Shown: positions 15,133 through 24,579 of the stretch, one piece after another
Position numbering within the stretch: the stretch's first letter is position 1
How the letters are laid out: each line of letters begins with the position of its first letter
Notes under the pieces: model-generated
What the model saw: only the letters and a program-made list of their open reading frames with translations
The model's database searches: none
What the model was told of the DNA's origin: nothing
Translations under genes and position numbers: made by a program
Assembly: GCF_025145645.1 (NCBI RefSeq)
Contig: NZ_CP102252.1
Span: forward strand, 3,410,001 to 3,474,000
DNA from: Alistipes senegalensis JC50
GTDB lineage: Bacteria; Bacteroidota; Bacteroidia; Bacteroidales; Rikenellaceae
Direction of reading: 5' to 3'
Length of the DNA stretch: 64,000 nt

Positions 15133-17925
15133 ATGCGGCTACTCCTGAAATATTTGCTATTTATCCTGCTGCCTGCGTACACGTACGGGCAGTCCGGCCG
15201 GCCCGACGCCGGGATCACGTTCGAAGTTACCGATTCCCTGCACAATCCGCTGGCGTATGCTACGGTGGCGCTGACTCCTATGTCGGGGGGGGGAAAGGCC
15301 TACGCGACGACGACCGATGAGGAGGGCCGGGCACGTTTCACCCTGCCCGCGAATACCTACAATGCGGATATCTCATATATCGGATATGTCTCCCAACGGA
15401 TGGAGGTACGGCCCGTCAGCGGCAGCGACATGCTGCGGACCGTCCGGCTCCGGACAAGCGACACGCAGATCCGCGAGGTCGTAATCACGGCGACCCAAGT
15501 GCGGGGACCGGTCTCGGGCGTGCATATCGGCCGGGACGCGATGAACCACATCCAGCCGTCGAGTTTCGGGGACCTGCTCGAACTGCTGCCCGGCGGACGG
15601 GCCTCCGACCCCTCGTTTTTCTCCTCGAACCACATTCATCTGCGCGAGATCGGCATCTCGAACAGCGATTACCAGACTACATCGCTCGGCGTTTCGTTCG
15701 TCATGGACGGAATTCCGATGTCGAACGACGCGGGCATGACATACAATTCGGGAACGACCGTCGGCAATAATATTTCATTGAACAGAGGCGTCGACATGCG
15801 CACGATGCCGACCGATGAAATAGCTTCGGTAGAGATTCAGCAGGGCATTCCGTCGGTCGAATACGGCGATCTGACCAGCGGACTGATCAAGATCAAGCGC
15901 AAGGAGGGAGGCCGCAACCTCGAAGCCCGCTTCAAAGCGGATCTGGGCAGCCAGCTGCTCTATGTCGGCAAAGGATTCGAATGGGGCGCTCCGGCCGACC
16001 TGCTGACGATGAACGTCGGCGCGACATGGCTCAACTCCCACGACGACCCGCGCAATACGCGCCAGAACTACCAGCGTGCGACCGGATCGTGGCGCATGAA
16101 GAAACGCTGGGAAAGCACCTCGGCCTACCGTTACACGTTGGGCGGATCGCTCGACTACACCGGCTCTTTCGACCGCCAAAAAAGCGACCGGGATATCGAC
16201 GAAGGCCCGGCGGGCATCCCCCTCGAACGCTACAAATCGAGTTACAACAACGTCGTCGCGGCGGTGAATTTCACCGCCGAATCCAAGGGTGCGAATTTTT
16301 TCCGCAGCTTCGATTTTTCCGCTTCCGTCTCTTCCGAATTCGACCTGATCGACCGCTGGCGTTACCGAGCGAACAGCGGCAACGTCCCTATACGCACGGC
16401 AGTCGAAGAGGGCGTCTTCGATATGGAAGTGCTGCCGGTCCGCTATGAAGCGACCCTGCAGGTGGACAACAAACCGTTCTACGCCAACGCCAAGGCGGTA
16501 GCCCTGCTGGGAGCCGACACCCCGCTGAGCCGCAACACGATCCGCATCGGAGCCGAATGGAACATGTCGAAAAATTACGGCGGCGGTCTGCTTTACGACG
16601 TGACGCGCCCATTTACCGACCTGATGAGTTCCCATCCGCGGCGTTACGACGCCCTGCCGGCGCTGCACCGGCTCTCGGCGTTTCTGGAGGACAATACGAC
16701 GATTACGGCCGGCGAGTGGCGGATCGAGATAATGGCCGGACTGCGTACGACGGCCATGGCCAATCTCGGAAGCCGTTACACCCTGCAGGGCAAATTCCAT
16801 TTCGATCCGCGTGCCAACCTCTCGGTGACGCTTCCGGCGTTCGACATGGCAGGCGACCCGATGCGCATCACATTCGCGGGCGGCGCGGGATGGCACACCA
16901 AAACGCCTACGCTCGACCAGCTCTTCCCCGAACCGGACTACTCCTATTACACGCGGCTCAACTATTTCCCGGCGGACGACGAATCGAAACGCCGTGTCAA
17001 TGTGGAAGTCTTCAAGCACGACCCCACCAATTACGACCTGAAGGCGGCGCGGAACTTCAAATGGGAGGTGCGCGGCAATGCGGAGTGGAACGGATACGGA
17101 TTGTCGGTAACCTATTTCCGGGAGAATATGACCTCGGGATTCCGCACCTCGACCGACGTACTCACCCGGACCTACCGCGAATACGACACCGGACCGCTCA
17201 AGGATATGGAGTTCACCGGACCGCCGCAGCTCGAATGGCTTCCCTACAAGGACAAAACGGTATTCCAGACCGTCGGCGTCAAGACCAACGGAAGCCGCAC
17301 ATTCAAGCAGGGCATCGAATTCTCGCTCTCCACGCGGCGCATCCGGGCGCTGGCCACGAAACTCATCGTCTCGGGCGCCTATTTCAAAACCCGCTATGAG
17401 AACAGCGAACCCCAGTACGTCCTGACGACCGTACAGCTCGCAGAAGGGACGCCCTATCCTTACATCGGGCTTTACGATCAGGACGACAACACGTTTCACG
17501 AAGTATGCAACACCAATTTCCTGCTCGACACCCAGATTCCCAAACTGGGGCTGATTTTCTCCACGTCGTTCCAATGCCAGTGGTTTTCCGGCATGAAGGC
17601 CGAATGGTGCAATCCTGCGCCGACCAGCTACCTCGACCTGCAGTTACAGGAACATCCGTTTACGGCCGAGTCGGCAGCCGACGGTATTTTGCAGCATATG
17701 ATCCACGACAACGTATCGAAAGAAGCCTATCTCTACCGTCTCACGCCTTTCAGTATGAACGTCAATCTCAAAATCTCGAAACGGCTTTACCGCGACCGGC
17801 TCAACATTGCGATTTTCGTAAACCGGCTGTTCACATACAGTCCTTCGTACAGAAACGAGACCAACGCACTGGTACGCCGCTATTCCAGCCCCTATTTCGG
17901 CATGGAACTCAACATCAAACTGTAA
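15133..17925 (+). CDS. TonB-dependent receptor with carboxypeptidase-like N-terminal domain
   Basis: 930 residues. A signal peptide (MRLLLKYLLFILLPAYTYGQ) is followed by a CarboxypepD_reg-like domain (residues about 28-110), a plug domain (VVITATQ ... EIASVEIQQGIPSVEYGDLTSG) and a 22-strand outer-membrane barrel ending ...MELNIKL. It imports a ligand using TonB energy. The cluster has no SusD and contains flavodoxin and PepSY genes, so an iron compound is likelier than a glycan, but this is inference. Codons 51-54 contain a run of nine G residues in frame. It is the first gene of a six- or seven-gene operon. Confidence 0.9.
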   Translation: MRLLLKYLLFILLPAYTYGQSGRPDAGITFEVTDSLHNPLAYATVALTPMSGGGKAYATTTDEEGRARFTLPANTYNADISYIGYVSQRMEVRPVSGSDMLRTVRLRTSDTQIREVVITATQVRGPVSGVHIGRDAMNHIQPSSFGDLLELLPGGRASDPSFFSSNHIHLREIGISNSDYQTTSLGVSFVMDGIPMSNDAGMTYNSGTTVGNNISLNRGVDMRTMPTDEIASVEIQQGIPSVEYGDLTSGLIKIKRKEGGRNLEARFKADLGSQLLYVGKGFEWGAPADLLTMNVGATWLNSHDDPRNTRQNYQRATGSWRMKKRWESTSAYRYTLGGSLDYTGSFDRQKSDRDIDEGPAGIPLERYKSSYNNVVAAVNFTAESKGANFFRSFDFSASVSSEFDLIDRWRYRANSGNVPIRTAVEEGVFDMEVLPVRYEATLQVDNKPFYANAKAVALLGADTPLSRNTIRIGAEWNMSKNYGGGLLYDVTRPFTDLMSSHPRRYDALPALHRLSAFLEDNTTITAGEWRIEIMAGLRTTAMANLGSRYTLQGKFHFDPRANLSVTLPAFDMAGDPMRITFAGGAGWHTKTPTLDQLFPEPDYSYYTRLNYFPADDESKRRVNVEVFKHDPTNYDLKAARNFKWEVRGNAEWNGYGLSVTYFRENMTSGFRTSTDVLTRTYREYDTGPLKDMEFTGPPQLEWLPYKDKTVFQTVGVKTNGSRTFKQGIEFSLSTRRIRALATKLIVSGAYFKTRYENSEPQYVLTTVQLAEGTPYPYIGLYDQDDNTFHEVCNTNFLLDTQIPKLGLIFSTSFQCQWFSGMKAEWCNPAPTSYLDLQLQEHPFTAESAADGILQHMIHDNVSKEAYLYRLTPFSMNVNLKISKRLYRDRLNIAIFVNRLFTYSPSYRNETNALVRRYSSPYFGMELNIKL
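15285..15293 (+). repeat. Poly-G tract (G9) inside the TonB-receptor gene
   Basis: Nine consecutive G residues encode S51-G-G-G54. Loss or gain of one base would shift the frame early in the protein. The present length is in frame. Confidence 0.85.
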
Positions 17926-17929
17926 TGCG

Positions 17930-18319
17930 ATGATGATGAAATCTACCATACGGACTCTGTTTCTGCTCTCCGCACTGCTGTTTTCGGCCTGCGAAAAAGA
18001 CGATTCGATTTTCACCGAACTGTCCATCCGGTTCGTGATGCCGGACAGCCGCCCCGTCGAAAAGCTGGAAATACGCACAGACATCTCCTACTTCGACAAT
18101 ATCAACTCCGGAGAGCGGGTGCCATTTCCCGCCGCCGAACAGAACAGCGCGACAATACGGCTCCGCAAAGGGGTTTACACGTTCATCGTCGAAGCCGACG
18201 CGACCTATTCGACCGGAGAAAAGAAGATTCTGCGCTGCACGGATTACAATCAGATTCCAGCAGCAATGACTTGGGTAGAGGACAGCGAATCGATCGTGTT
18301 GTTACTAAAATCGATCTGA
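17930..18319 (+). CDS. Small lipoprotein of the TonB-receptor operon
   Basis: 129 residues with a signal peptide and lipobox LLFSAC (Cys about residue 20). The remainder looks like one beta-sandwich domain (TELSIRFVMPD ... GVYTFIVEAD). It starts 4 bp after the receptor stop; ATG codons at 17930, 17933 and 17936 are all possible starts. It may be a surface or periplasmic partner of the receptor. The family is not recognised. Confidence 0.65.
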   Translation: MMMKSTIRTLFLLSALLFSACEKDDSIFTELSIRFVMPDSRPVEKLEIRTDISYFDNINSGERVPFPAAEQNSATIRLRKGVYTFIVEADATYSTGEKKILRCTDYNQIPAAMTWVEDSESIVLLLKSI

Positions 18320-18321
18320 CG

Positions 18322-19824
18322 ATGATGAAGGCCCTTTTCCTGTCGATACTGGCGCTGCTGCCCGCCGCCGCTTCCGCCCAGCGCGATACGCTCGGCGTAT
18401 TGGAGCGTTCTTCCGTTTTCAGCGCGGAGGACGAACGGGCCGTAGCCGGATTTCATACGGAGTCGCCCGCTATGATGCTCTACCGCAGCGAACAGTCGCT
18501 TTCGCAGATCTCGCTCCGCATCGACCTGCGCCGTGAGCAGGAGGCGCTGCTGCAGCCGCTGGGCGACGGAGCCTTCGACGGGGGATTTTATGCCGAAAGC
18601 TACCGGCGGCTCAGCGAGCGGTCGGCAACGTGGGCAGACGCCCGGTACGTCCGCGGCAACCGCCGCAACGTCTGCTGGAACTCCACGGCCGACTACCTGC
18701 TGCTCTATCCCTGCATCACGGCGGATTCCGCCGGAGGAAACCTCTCGACCGAGGAATATGCTTTCGGCGGCGGCTATGTCCACCGGGTGGGACGCTTCGA
18801 CCTTGCGATCCGGGGCGACTACCGCGCCGGACAGGAATACCGTCAGGTCGATCCGCGGCCCCACAACGTCGTGTCGGATTTCACGATCAAACTCGGCGTA
18901 GGCATGCAGTTCCCTCAGTACGTTTTGGGGCTGGACCTGCAGGGGCGGCTCTATAAACAGGATCAGGACATAGACTTTTTCTATCCGCCCGGCGCCAGCT
19001 CTTCCGAGCTGTATATGACCGGACTGGGCAGTTATTACACCCGCTATTCACTGAACAGCGAGAGTTTCAACATCGGCTATGACGGAAAGGGTTGTCTGCT
19101 GGCGGCACAGCTCATGCCGCGGCACGCGAAAGGCTGGTATGCCCGTGTCGCATTCGAAAGCCTTACGACGGAGCGGCTCAACAAATCCAACAACACGGTC
19201 CCCATAACCCGGCTCAAAACCCGTCAGGCGACCCTCTCCGCAGCCTACCGCAGCGGCCGCTGGAGCCTGCGCGCCGGAGGCGGCTATGAACTGCGCCGCA
19301 GTATCGAAATGATAGCCGACCGTACGGGACACAGCGTCATCGTCGATGAACAGGCGATGTATAAGAACCGTATCTGGCACGCCGACGCCGAAGCGACCGT
19401 CGAATGGCGGCGCGGCACGGTGAATTACATGCTCAGTCCCCGCGCGGAATGGCGGCAGTCCACGGCCACGTACGCCTATCCGGCACGGCGGATGCGGCTT
19501 GCGCAGTTCTGCGGAGCGGTACGCGGCAGCGCAGAATGGCTCCGTCCGCAGTGGCGCGTGAAAGCGACGGCAGGAATCGGCTGTTACGTCTCGCCCGACG
19601 AGGAGGTTTCGCTCAGCAACGTGCTGAACAACATTTCGGAATACCTGACTTACACGGCGGCGCGGCTGAGCGGCCGGGCCGTCGCCCCCGAGGTGTCCCT
19701 GCGGGCCGAACGCCGCCTGAGCCGGAATCTGGCCTGCTTCGCCGAGGCGGGGTGGACGCCCCGGTTTTACAGCGGAGGATTGTCCGAACACGTTCTGACG
19801 GCGACGTTCGGCATCCTGTTCTAA
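18322..19824 (+). CDS. Outer-membrane beta-barrel protein (DUF6850-like)
   Basis: 500 residues with a signal peptide (ILALLPAAASAQ) and a long series of amphipathic strands ending in TATFGILF, a barrel ending. Order and size fit the DUF6850 proteins that lie between a TonB receptor and a DUF4876 lipoprotein in gut Bacteroidota; the assignment rests on context and memory of the family. The start at 18322 is 2 bp after the preceding stop, so translation is probably coupled. Confidence 0.65.
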   Translation: MMKALFLSILALLPAAASAQRDTLGVLERSSVFSAEDERAVAGFHTESPAMMLYRSEQSLSQISLRIDLRREQEALLQPLGDGAFDGGFYAESYRRLSERSATWADARYVRGNRRNVCWNSTADYLLLYPCITADSAGGNLSTEEYAFGGGYVHRVGRFDLAIRGDYRAGQEYRQVDPRPHNVVSDFTIKLGVGMQFPQYVLGLDLQGRLYKQDQDIDFFYPPGASSSELYMTGLGSYYTRYSLNSESFNIGYDGKGCLLAAQLMPRHAKGWYARVAFESLTTERLNKSNNTVPITRLKTRQATLSAAYRSGRWSLRAGGGYELRRSIEMIADRTGHSVIVDEQAMYKNRIWHADAEATVEWRRGTVNYMLSPRAEWRQSTATYAYPARRMRLAQFCGAVRGSAEWLRPQWRVKATAGIGCYVSPDEEVSLSNVLNNISEYLTYTAARLSGRAVAPEVSLRAERRLSRNLACFAEAGWTPRFYSGGLSEHVLTATFGILF

Positions 19825-19867
19825 ACGATCGAACCAATATTTGTCAAACCAATAATAAAAACCAATT

Positions 19868-21079
19868 ATGAAAAAGCTTTTCTTAATTCTCACCACGGCC
19901 CTCTTCGCAGCGGGCTTCGCATCCTGCACCGACGATCCCGAAGAAACGGTCAATCCCGTCGTCGTATCCGAAATCTTGCGCGCGCTCGGCGGCAATGTGC
20001 TGGTAAACGTGCCCGAGGAAAATTTCGACGTGAATATTCCCGCCGATGCTGCGTCGTGGGTTCAGATCAATGAAGCCGAATCTTCGGGCAAAGCGCTGGT
20101 GCTGTCCGTCGATGAGAACGAAACGGGGACGGAACGTTCGACCGTCGTGAACGTGACGCGGAGCGGCAAGAGCACCGTTCTGGCGACCGTAACCATCAAA
20201 CAGAGCGACATCACGCTGCAAGCCGGCGAATTCGTGATCGAGGAGATCTACTTCACAGGCACGGCGCTTCCCGAAACGGGAAAGCCTGACAGGTGGCTGG
20301 GCGACCAGTACATCAAGATCCGTAACAACTCCGACGAAGACCTCTATGCCGACGGCATGATGCTGATCCTTTCGAGCGGACTCAATTCGGGCATGAACAG
20401 CGAGATGATCGAAGGCAAGGACTTCCGCAAGGAGTGTTGTGCGGGCAATGCGTTCTACTGCATTCCCGGCAACGGACAGGATGTGCTGGTCAAAGCCGGC
20501 GAGTCGCTGATCGTCGTCAACAACGCCCAGAACCACACCATCGGCAACCCGAACTCGTGGGACGCCACGAAAGCCGATTTCGAGTGGTACGACGTTTCGT
20601 CGAACGAGAACTATCTGGATATCGACAACCCCGACGTGCCCAACCTCGACAAATGGTACGCTTCGACATTGACGGTCCAAGTGCTCCACAACCGCGGCTT
20701 CAACGCCGTGGCTATCGCCATGCCGCCCGTCGGCCTGACTGCAAAGCAGTTCCTCGCCGAATACCCGCTCGAAGACGCCCAGTATATCTTCCACTCCCCG
20801 AACGGCTCGGACTACACGATGCCGCTGCGCAACTGCTACCGCGTGCCTAACGAATGGGTGCTCGACGCCGTGAACACGGGCTGCCGCGACGAATACTACA
20901 TCGCCCCGTGGGACGCTTCGCTCGACGCAGGTTACGCATGGTGCGGTACGGCCGACGGAGATGCCTACCGCTTCGGCAAGTCGGTGATCCGCAAGACCGG
21001 TTCCGACGGCAAACTCATCGACTCGAACAACTCGACCAACGACTTCGAGTCCAATACGAAGGCGTCGCTGATCAAGTAA
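19868..21079 (+). CDS. DUF4876-type lipoprotein
   Basis: 403 residues. Lipobox FASC at about residue 20; N-terminal beta-sandwich resembling a BACON/Ig-like domain (about 30-120), then a domain beginning EFVIEEIYFTGTALPETGKP that fits DUF4876. Such proteins are surface-exposed and co-occur with TonB receptors; the ligand is unknown. A clear gap of 43 bp from the barrel gene suggests the same operon. The cysteine pair in KECCAGNAFYC may form a disulfide. Confidence 0.7.
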   Translation: MKKLFLILTTALFAAGFASCTDDPEETVNPVVVSEILRALGGNVLVNVPEENFDVNIPADAASWVQINEAESSGKALVLSVDENETGTERSTVVNVTRSGKSTVLATVTIKQSDITLQAGEFVIEEIYFTGTALPETGKPDRWLGDQYIKIRNNSDEDLYADGMMLILSSGLNSGMNSEMIEGKDFRKECCAGNAFYCIPGNGQDVLVKAGESLIVVNNAQNHTIGNPNSWDATKADFEWYDVSSNENYLDIDNPDVPNLDKWYASTLTVQVLHNRGFNAVAIAMPPVGLTAKQFLAEYPLEDAQYIFHSPNGSDYTMPLRNCYRVPNEWVLDAVNTGCRDEYYIAPWDASLDAGYAWCGTADGDAYRFGKSVIRKTGSDGKLIDSNNSTNDFESNTKASLIK

Positions 21080-21101
21080 GCCGGAAGAACGACCATTCTT
21101 T

Positions 21102-21989
21102 ATGACCGATTCTGTCATCGAATGCCGCAACCTCACCCATTGTTACGGGGAGCGGCTGATATACAAAGACCTGAGTTTCGAGGTTCCGCGCGGGCGGATC
21201 CTCGGACTTTTGGGTAAAAACGGCACCGGAAAAACCACGACCATCAACATTCTGAGCGGCTATCTCCAACCGCGCGCCGGACAGTGTCTGATCTTCGGCG
21301 AGGATATCCGCACGATGCGGCCCGAAACCCGCGCCCGGATCGCCCTGCTGATCGAGGGACACGTGCAGTACGCCTTCATGACCATCGAGCAGATCGAACG
21401 GTTCTATGCGCGGTTTTATCCCCGCTGGAACCGCGACGCCTATTACGGACTGATGGAAATGCTGAAGGTGGCGCCCCGGCAGCGCATCTCGCGCATGTCG
21501 TGCGGACAGCGTTCGCAGGTGGCCTTAGGGCTGATTCTCGCCCAGAACGCCGATCTGCTCGTGCTTGACGACTTCTCGATGGGACTGGACCCCGGTTACC
21601 GCCGCCTGTTCGTAGAATACCTGCGCGACTATGCGCAGAGCGAGGAGAAGACCGTTTTCCTTACCTCGCACATCATTCAGGACATGGAAAAGCTCGTGGA
21701 CGACTGTATCATCATGGATTACGGAAGCATTCTGGTACAGATGCCCGTCGGCGAACTGCTCGGCACGTTCCGGCGATACACCTTCACGCCGGGCGCCGAC
21801 GTCACGATCCCCGCCGGCGACGGCCTCTACCACCCGAGCGTCGTGAACGGGCGCGCCGAACTCTATTCGTTCGACTCCCCTGCGACGGTACAGGGCGTGC
21901 TGGAGCGCGCGGGCATTGTCTGCAGCGACCTGCGCGGCGAAACGCTGAACCTCGAAGACGCTTTCATCGGACTGACCGGAAAATACTAA
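21102..21989 (+). CDS. ABC transporter ATP-binding protein
   Basis: 295 residues. Walker A is GKNGTGKTT (38-46). The signature is the unusual MSCGQRS in place of LSGGQ. Walker B is LLVLDD, with D156 the magnesium ligand and D157 where most ABC ATPases have the catalytic glutamate. The H-loop is present (LTSHI). The layout is that of a CcmA-type exporter ATPase paired with a separate permease. It lies 22 bp after the DUF4876 gene and 9 bp before the permease, so it belongs to the same operon. The Glu-to-Asp change would slow hydrolysis but need not abolish it. Confidence 0.9.
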   Translation: MTDSVIECRNLTHCYGERLIYKDLSFEVPRGRILGLLGKNGTGKTTTINILSGYLQPRAGQCLIFGEDIRTMRPETRARIALLIEGHVQYAFMTIEQIERFYARFYPRWNRDAYYGLMEMLKVAPRQRISRMSCGQRSQVALGLILAQNADLLVLDDFSMGLDPGYRRLFVEYLRDYAQSEEKTVFLTSHIIQDMEKLVDDCIIMDYGSILVQMPVGELLGTFRRYTFTPGADVTIPAGDGLYHPSVVNGRAELYSFDSPATVQGVLERAGIVCSDLRGETLNLEDAFIGLTGKY

Positions 21990-21998
21990 ACCCGAATT

Positions 21999-22670
21999 AT
22001 GATCAAAGCCATATTCTACAAAGAGTGGATCAAAATGCGCTGCTTCTATCCGCTGAGCGCATTGTTCCTCTTCGGAGCCACCGCCTATGCGCTGCTGCGC
22101 GTCCAACGGGTGATAACCTTCAAGGGTGCGGCGCACGTCTGGGAGGTGATGCTCGAAAAGGAAGTTGTCTTCATCGACATTCTCCAATACCTGCCGGCCC
22201 TGCTGGGCGTATTGCTCGCAGTGGTTCAGTTCGTCCCCGAAATGGCCCAGAAACGGCTGAAGCTGACGCTTCACCTGCCCTTTCCACAGTGGAAGATGAT
22301 TCTGCTGATGTCAGGCATCGGGCTGGGAGCGCTGGCATTGCTGTTCATCGTGCAAACCGCCGTGCTGTGGGGGTACTTCCACGCCCTGCTGGCGCCCGAA
22401 CTGGTCGCGCGGATTCTGCTGACGGCGCTGCCGTGGTATCTGGCCGGGCTGACGCTCTACCTGCTGACGGCATGGATCTGTCTCGAACCCACATGGAAAC
22501 GGCGGCTGGCGAATCTGCTGATCGCCGTGGGCGTCTGCCGGATCTTCTTCCTCTCCGACACCCCGCAGGCCTACGACGGCATGCTGCCGTGGCTGGCGCT
22601 GCTGCTGGTATGTTCGCTGTTCTTCCCGCTGCTTTCGGTATACCGTTTCAAGCAGGGATGTCAGGATTAA
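21999..22670 (+). CDS. ABC transporter permease-like membrane protein
   Basis: 223 residues with about six hydrophobic segments and a short N-terminal helix typical of ABC-2 type exporter permeases (MIKAIFYKEWIKMRC). It follows the ATPase by 9 bp and presumably forms the exporter with it. No substrate clue is visible beyond the neighbouring TonB receptor and lipoproteins. Confidence 0.75.
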   Translation: MIKAIFYKEWIKMRCFYPLSALFLFGATAYALLRVQRVITFKGAAHVWEVMLEKEVVFIDILQYLPALLGVLLAVVQFVPEMAQKRLKLTLHLPFPQWKMILLMSGIGLGALALLFIVQTAVLWGYFHALLAPELVARILLTALPWYLAGLTLYLLTAWICLEPTWKRRLANLLIAVGVCRIFFLSDTPQAYDGMLPWLALLLVCSLFFPLLSVYRFKQGCQD

Positions 22671-22689
22671 CCCGCAAAACGACAAATCT

Positions 22690-23913
22690 ATGATAAAGAG
22701 TATCAAAACCGGAATAATCCTCCTTGCGGCGCTTCTGCTGGCATGGCTGCTGCCGTGGTGCTACGCGTTCGTGTTCGCATCGCCTTCGTGGTCGCCGTTC
22801 ACGCTCTACAGCTGCGTGACGCACGGATTCGCATCGGTGGATTTCGACCGCGAAAACAACGTCGCCGGACGCGATCTGCAGGGCAACACCTACACCCAGC
22901 AGCAGTTCGACAGTATCCTGCCGACGTTCTATTACCGCCAACTCGCCGCCGAAGGGAGGTTTCCGTCCGAAATCGAGGGCGTGGCGGTCGAATCGCGCGA
23001 CGTGGAGCGCACGAACTTCATGTTCCGCACGTCGCCCGGCGAAATCAACCGCCGCAGACCGACGGTCTATCAACTGCTGGAATCGATGCCCGACCGCATC
23101 GATTTAGAACCGGCGACGGACGTGTTCCGCATCACCGGCGAGGGAATCGAGTTCGTCGATATGGAGACCAACACCATCGACCAAAAGAAGAGCGCGGCAT
23201 TCACCAAAGTCCTGCGGGACAAGGGATTTTCGTTCCCGGCCCGCGTCGTCTCCGGCAACCCCTCGACGCGCAAGCGGTACGACAACGGCTACCTGCTGGT
23301 GGACGACGCGCTGCGCGTCTACCACATGAAGCAGGTCCGCGGCCGCCCGTTCGTGCGCCGTACCGACGTTGCGGACTCGCTGCAAATCGGCCAGATTTTC
23401 GTCACGGAGTTCGCCGACCGCAAAAGTCTCGGTTTTCTGGTGGACAGCGAAAAGCGTTTCTATACGCTCGGTGCGGAGGATTACAAACTGCACGAGATTC
23501 CCGTCGGGAAATTCGGCCCCACACGGGAGAACATGATGATCATCGGCGACATGTTCTACTGGACGGTCACCATCCAAGGCGCCGAATCGAAACGCTATGT
23601 CGCCGTGAACGCCCGCGACTATTCACTGGCGGACGAATACCGCCCCGAAGAGAAACCGCAGGCATGGGCCGAGTACGCAAAATACCTGTTTCCCTTCGAA
23701 CTGTCGTTCACCTCGCCGCTGGACGGCTACGTAAAGCCCCGGATTGCGGAGGTGTCGTTTCAGGCCCTCTGGCTGGGACTCGTGCTCGGCGCGTTCTATG
23801 CGCTCATCCGCCGCAGATCGCCCGGCGGACGGCTCTGGCAGACCGTCGGCGTCGTCTTGTTCGGACTCTTCCTCTTCGTCCCGCTGCTGGTATTCGGCAC
23901 GGCAAAACGATGA
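22690..23913 (+). CDS. DUF4857-type membrane protein of the ABC exporter cluster
   Basis: 407 residues: an N-terminal membrane helix (about 8-30), a large extracytoplasmic beta-rich domain, and two C-terminal helices (about 355-375 and 385-403). Position directly after an ABC ATPase/permease pair and the domain layout fit DUF4857. It may act as an accessory of the exporter. It ends the operon, with a bidirectional terminator 22 bp later. Confidence 0.65.
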   Translation: MIKSIKTGIILLAALLLAWLLPWCYAFVFASPSWSPFTLYSCVTHGFASVDFDRENNVAGRDLQGNTYTQQQFDSILPTFYYRQLAAEGRFPSEIEGVAVESRDVERTNFMFRTSPGEINRRRPTVYQLLESMPDRIDLEPATDVFRITGEGIEFVDMETNTIDQKKSAAFTKVLRDKGFSFPARVVSGNPSTRKRYDNGYLLVDDALRVYHMKQVRGRPFVRRTDVADSLQIGQIFVTEFADRKSLGFLVDSEKRFYTLGAEDYKLHEIPVGKFGPTRENMMIIGDMFYWTVTIQGAESKRYVAVNARDYSLADEYRPEEKPQAWAEYAKYLFPFELSFTSPLDGYVKPRIAEVSFQALWLGLVLGAFYALIRRRSPGGRLWQTVGVVLFGLFLFVPLLVFGTAKR

Positions 23914-23934
23914 CAACAAACCCATACGCAAGAG

Positions 23935-23963
23935 AAGGGCGGACGTTTTCGACGTCCGCCCTT
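23935..23963. terminator. Bidirectional terminator between convergent operons
   Basis: 11-bp stem AAGGGCGGACG / CGTCCGCCCTT with a seven-base loop and flanking A and T runs. Confidence 0.85.
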
Positions 23964-23985
23964 TTATCACACGCAGTTTCCCGGA

Positions 23986-24564
23986 TCAGGTCAGGAAAAT
24001 AAACAGCAGCGGAATCAGAATCCCCGCGATCAGCTCGACGCCTCCGCGGCCCCGCAATCCTTTCGGGCCGCGCATCATCACCAGCCCGGAAAGCACGATT
24101 ACGATCAATCCCGCTAAAAAGACATCCGAAAAGACCGTCCACCAGCGCGACGGATTGTAATGCAGCCGGTTCAGACTGCTCAGCACGGGCCGCTTGCGGA
24201 TCGACTCGTAGACGGCGTGTCCCGACGCCAGATCGACCGTCAGCGAACTGCCGCCCCGGATAAAGACTTTCAACCGGTCCGGTTCGGGAAAGTAATGTTT
24301 CAAGTAATTGCCCTCCTCGCCGACGCGCAGGAGCAGTTCCTCGGCCCGCGCACGGGTCCACTCCTGCTCGGCGCGCGGTATCTCCTGTGCGAAGACCAGC
24401 TCGGTCCGGCGCACCGAATAATCGGAATTGAAATCGCGTTTGTGGTTGAGCATGAAGCCCGAAACCGCATAAATCAGCAGTACGCCCGAAAAGAAAAAGG
24501 AGAGGTCGCGGTGAACGGGCCTGCTCCATTTCCTCACGGCGGACATAAACGACCGTGTCCCCAT
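23986..24564 (-). CDS. PepSY-type inner-membrane protein
   Basis: 192 residues. An N-terminal RKWSRPVHRDLSFFFSG segment leads into a membrane helix, then a periplasmic PepSY-like domain, then RLHYNPSRWWTVFSDVFLAG and two more helices. This arrangement is seen in PepSY-associated proteins linked to iron or siderophore handling in Bacteroidota. The start is ATG at 24564; a TTG three codons upstream is possible. It lies 15 bp after the OB-fold lipoprotein gene and is co-transcribed with it. Confidence 0.72.
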   Translation of the reverse strand: MGTRSFMSAVRKWSRPVHRDLSFFFSGVLLIYAVSGFMLNHKRDFNSDYSVRRTELVFAQEIPRAEQEWTRARAEELLLRVGEEGNYLKHYFPEPDRLKVFIRGGSSLTVDLASGHAVYESIRKRPVLSSLNRLHYNPSRWWTVFSDVFLAGLIVIVLSGLVMMRGPKGLRGRGGVELIAGILIPLLFIFLT

Positions 24565-24579
24565 GACGTGCAAAACTTC

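Noticed and set aside
15775..17574. 599-codon minus-strand frame opposite the TonB receptor
   Set aside because: It is an antisense shadow; the plus-strand receptor explains the region.
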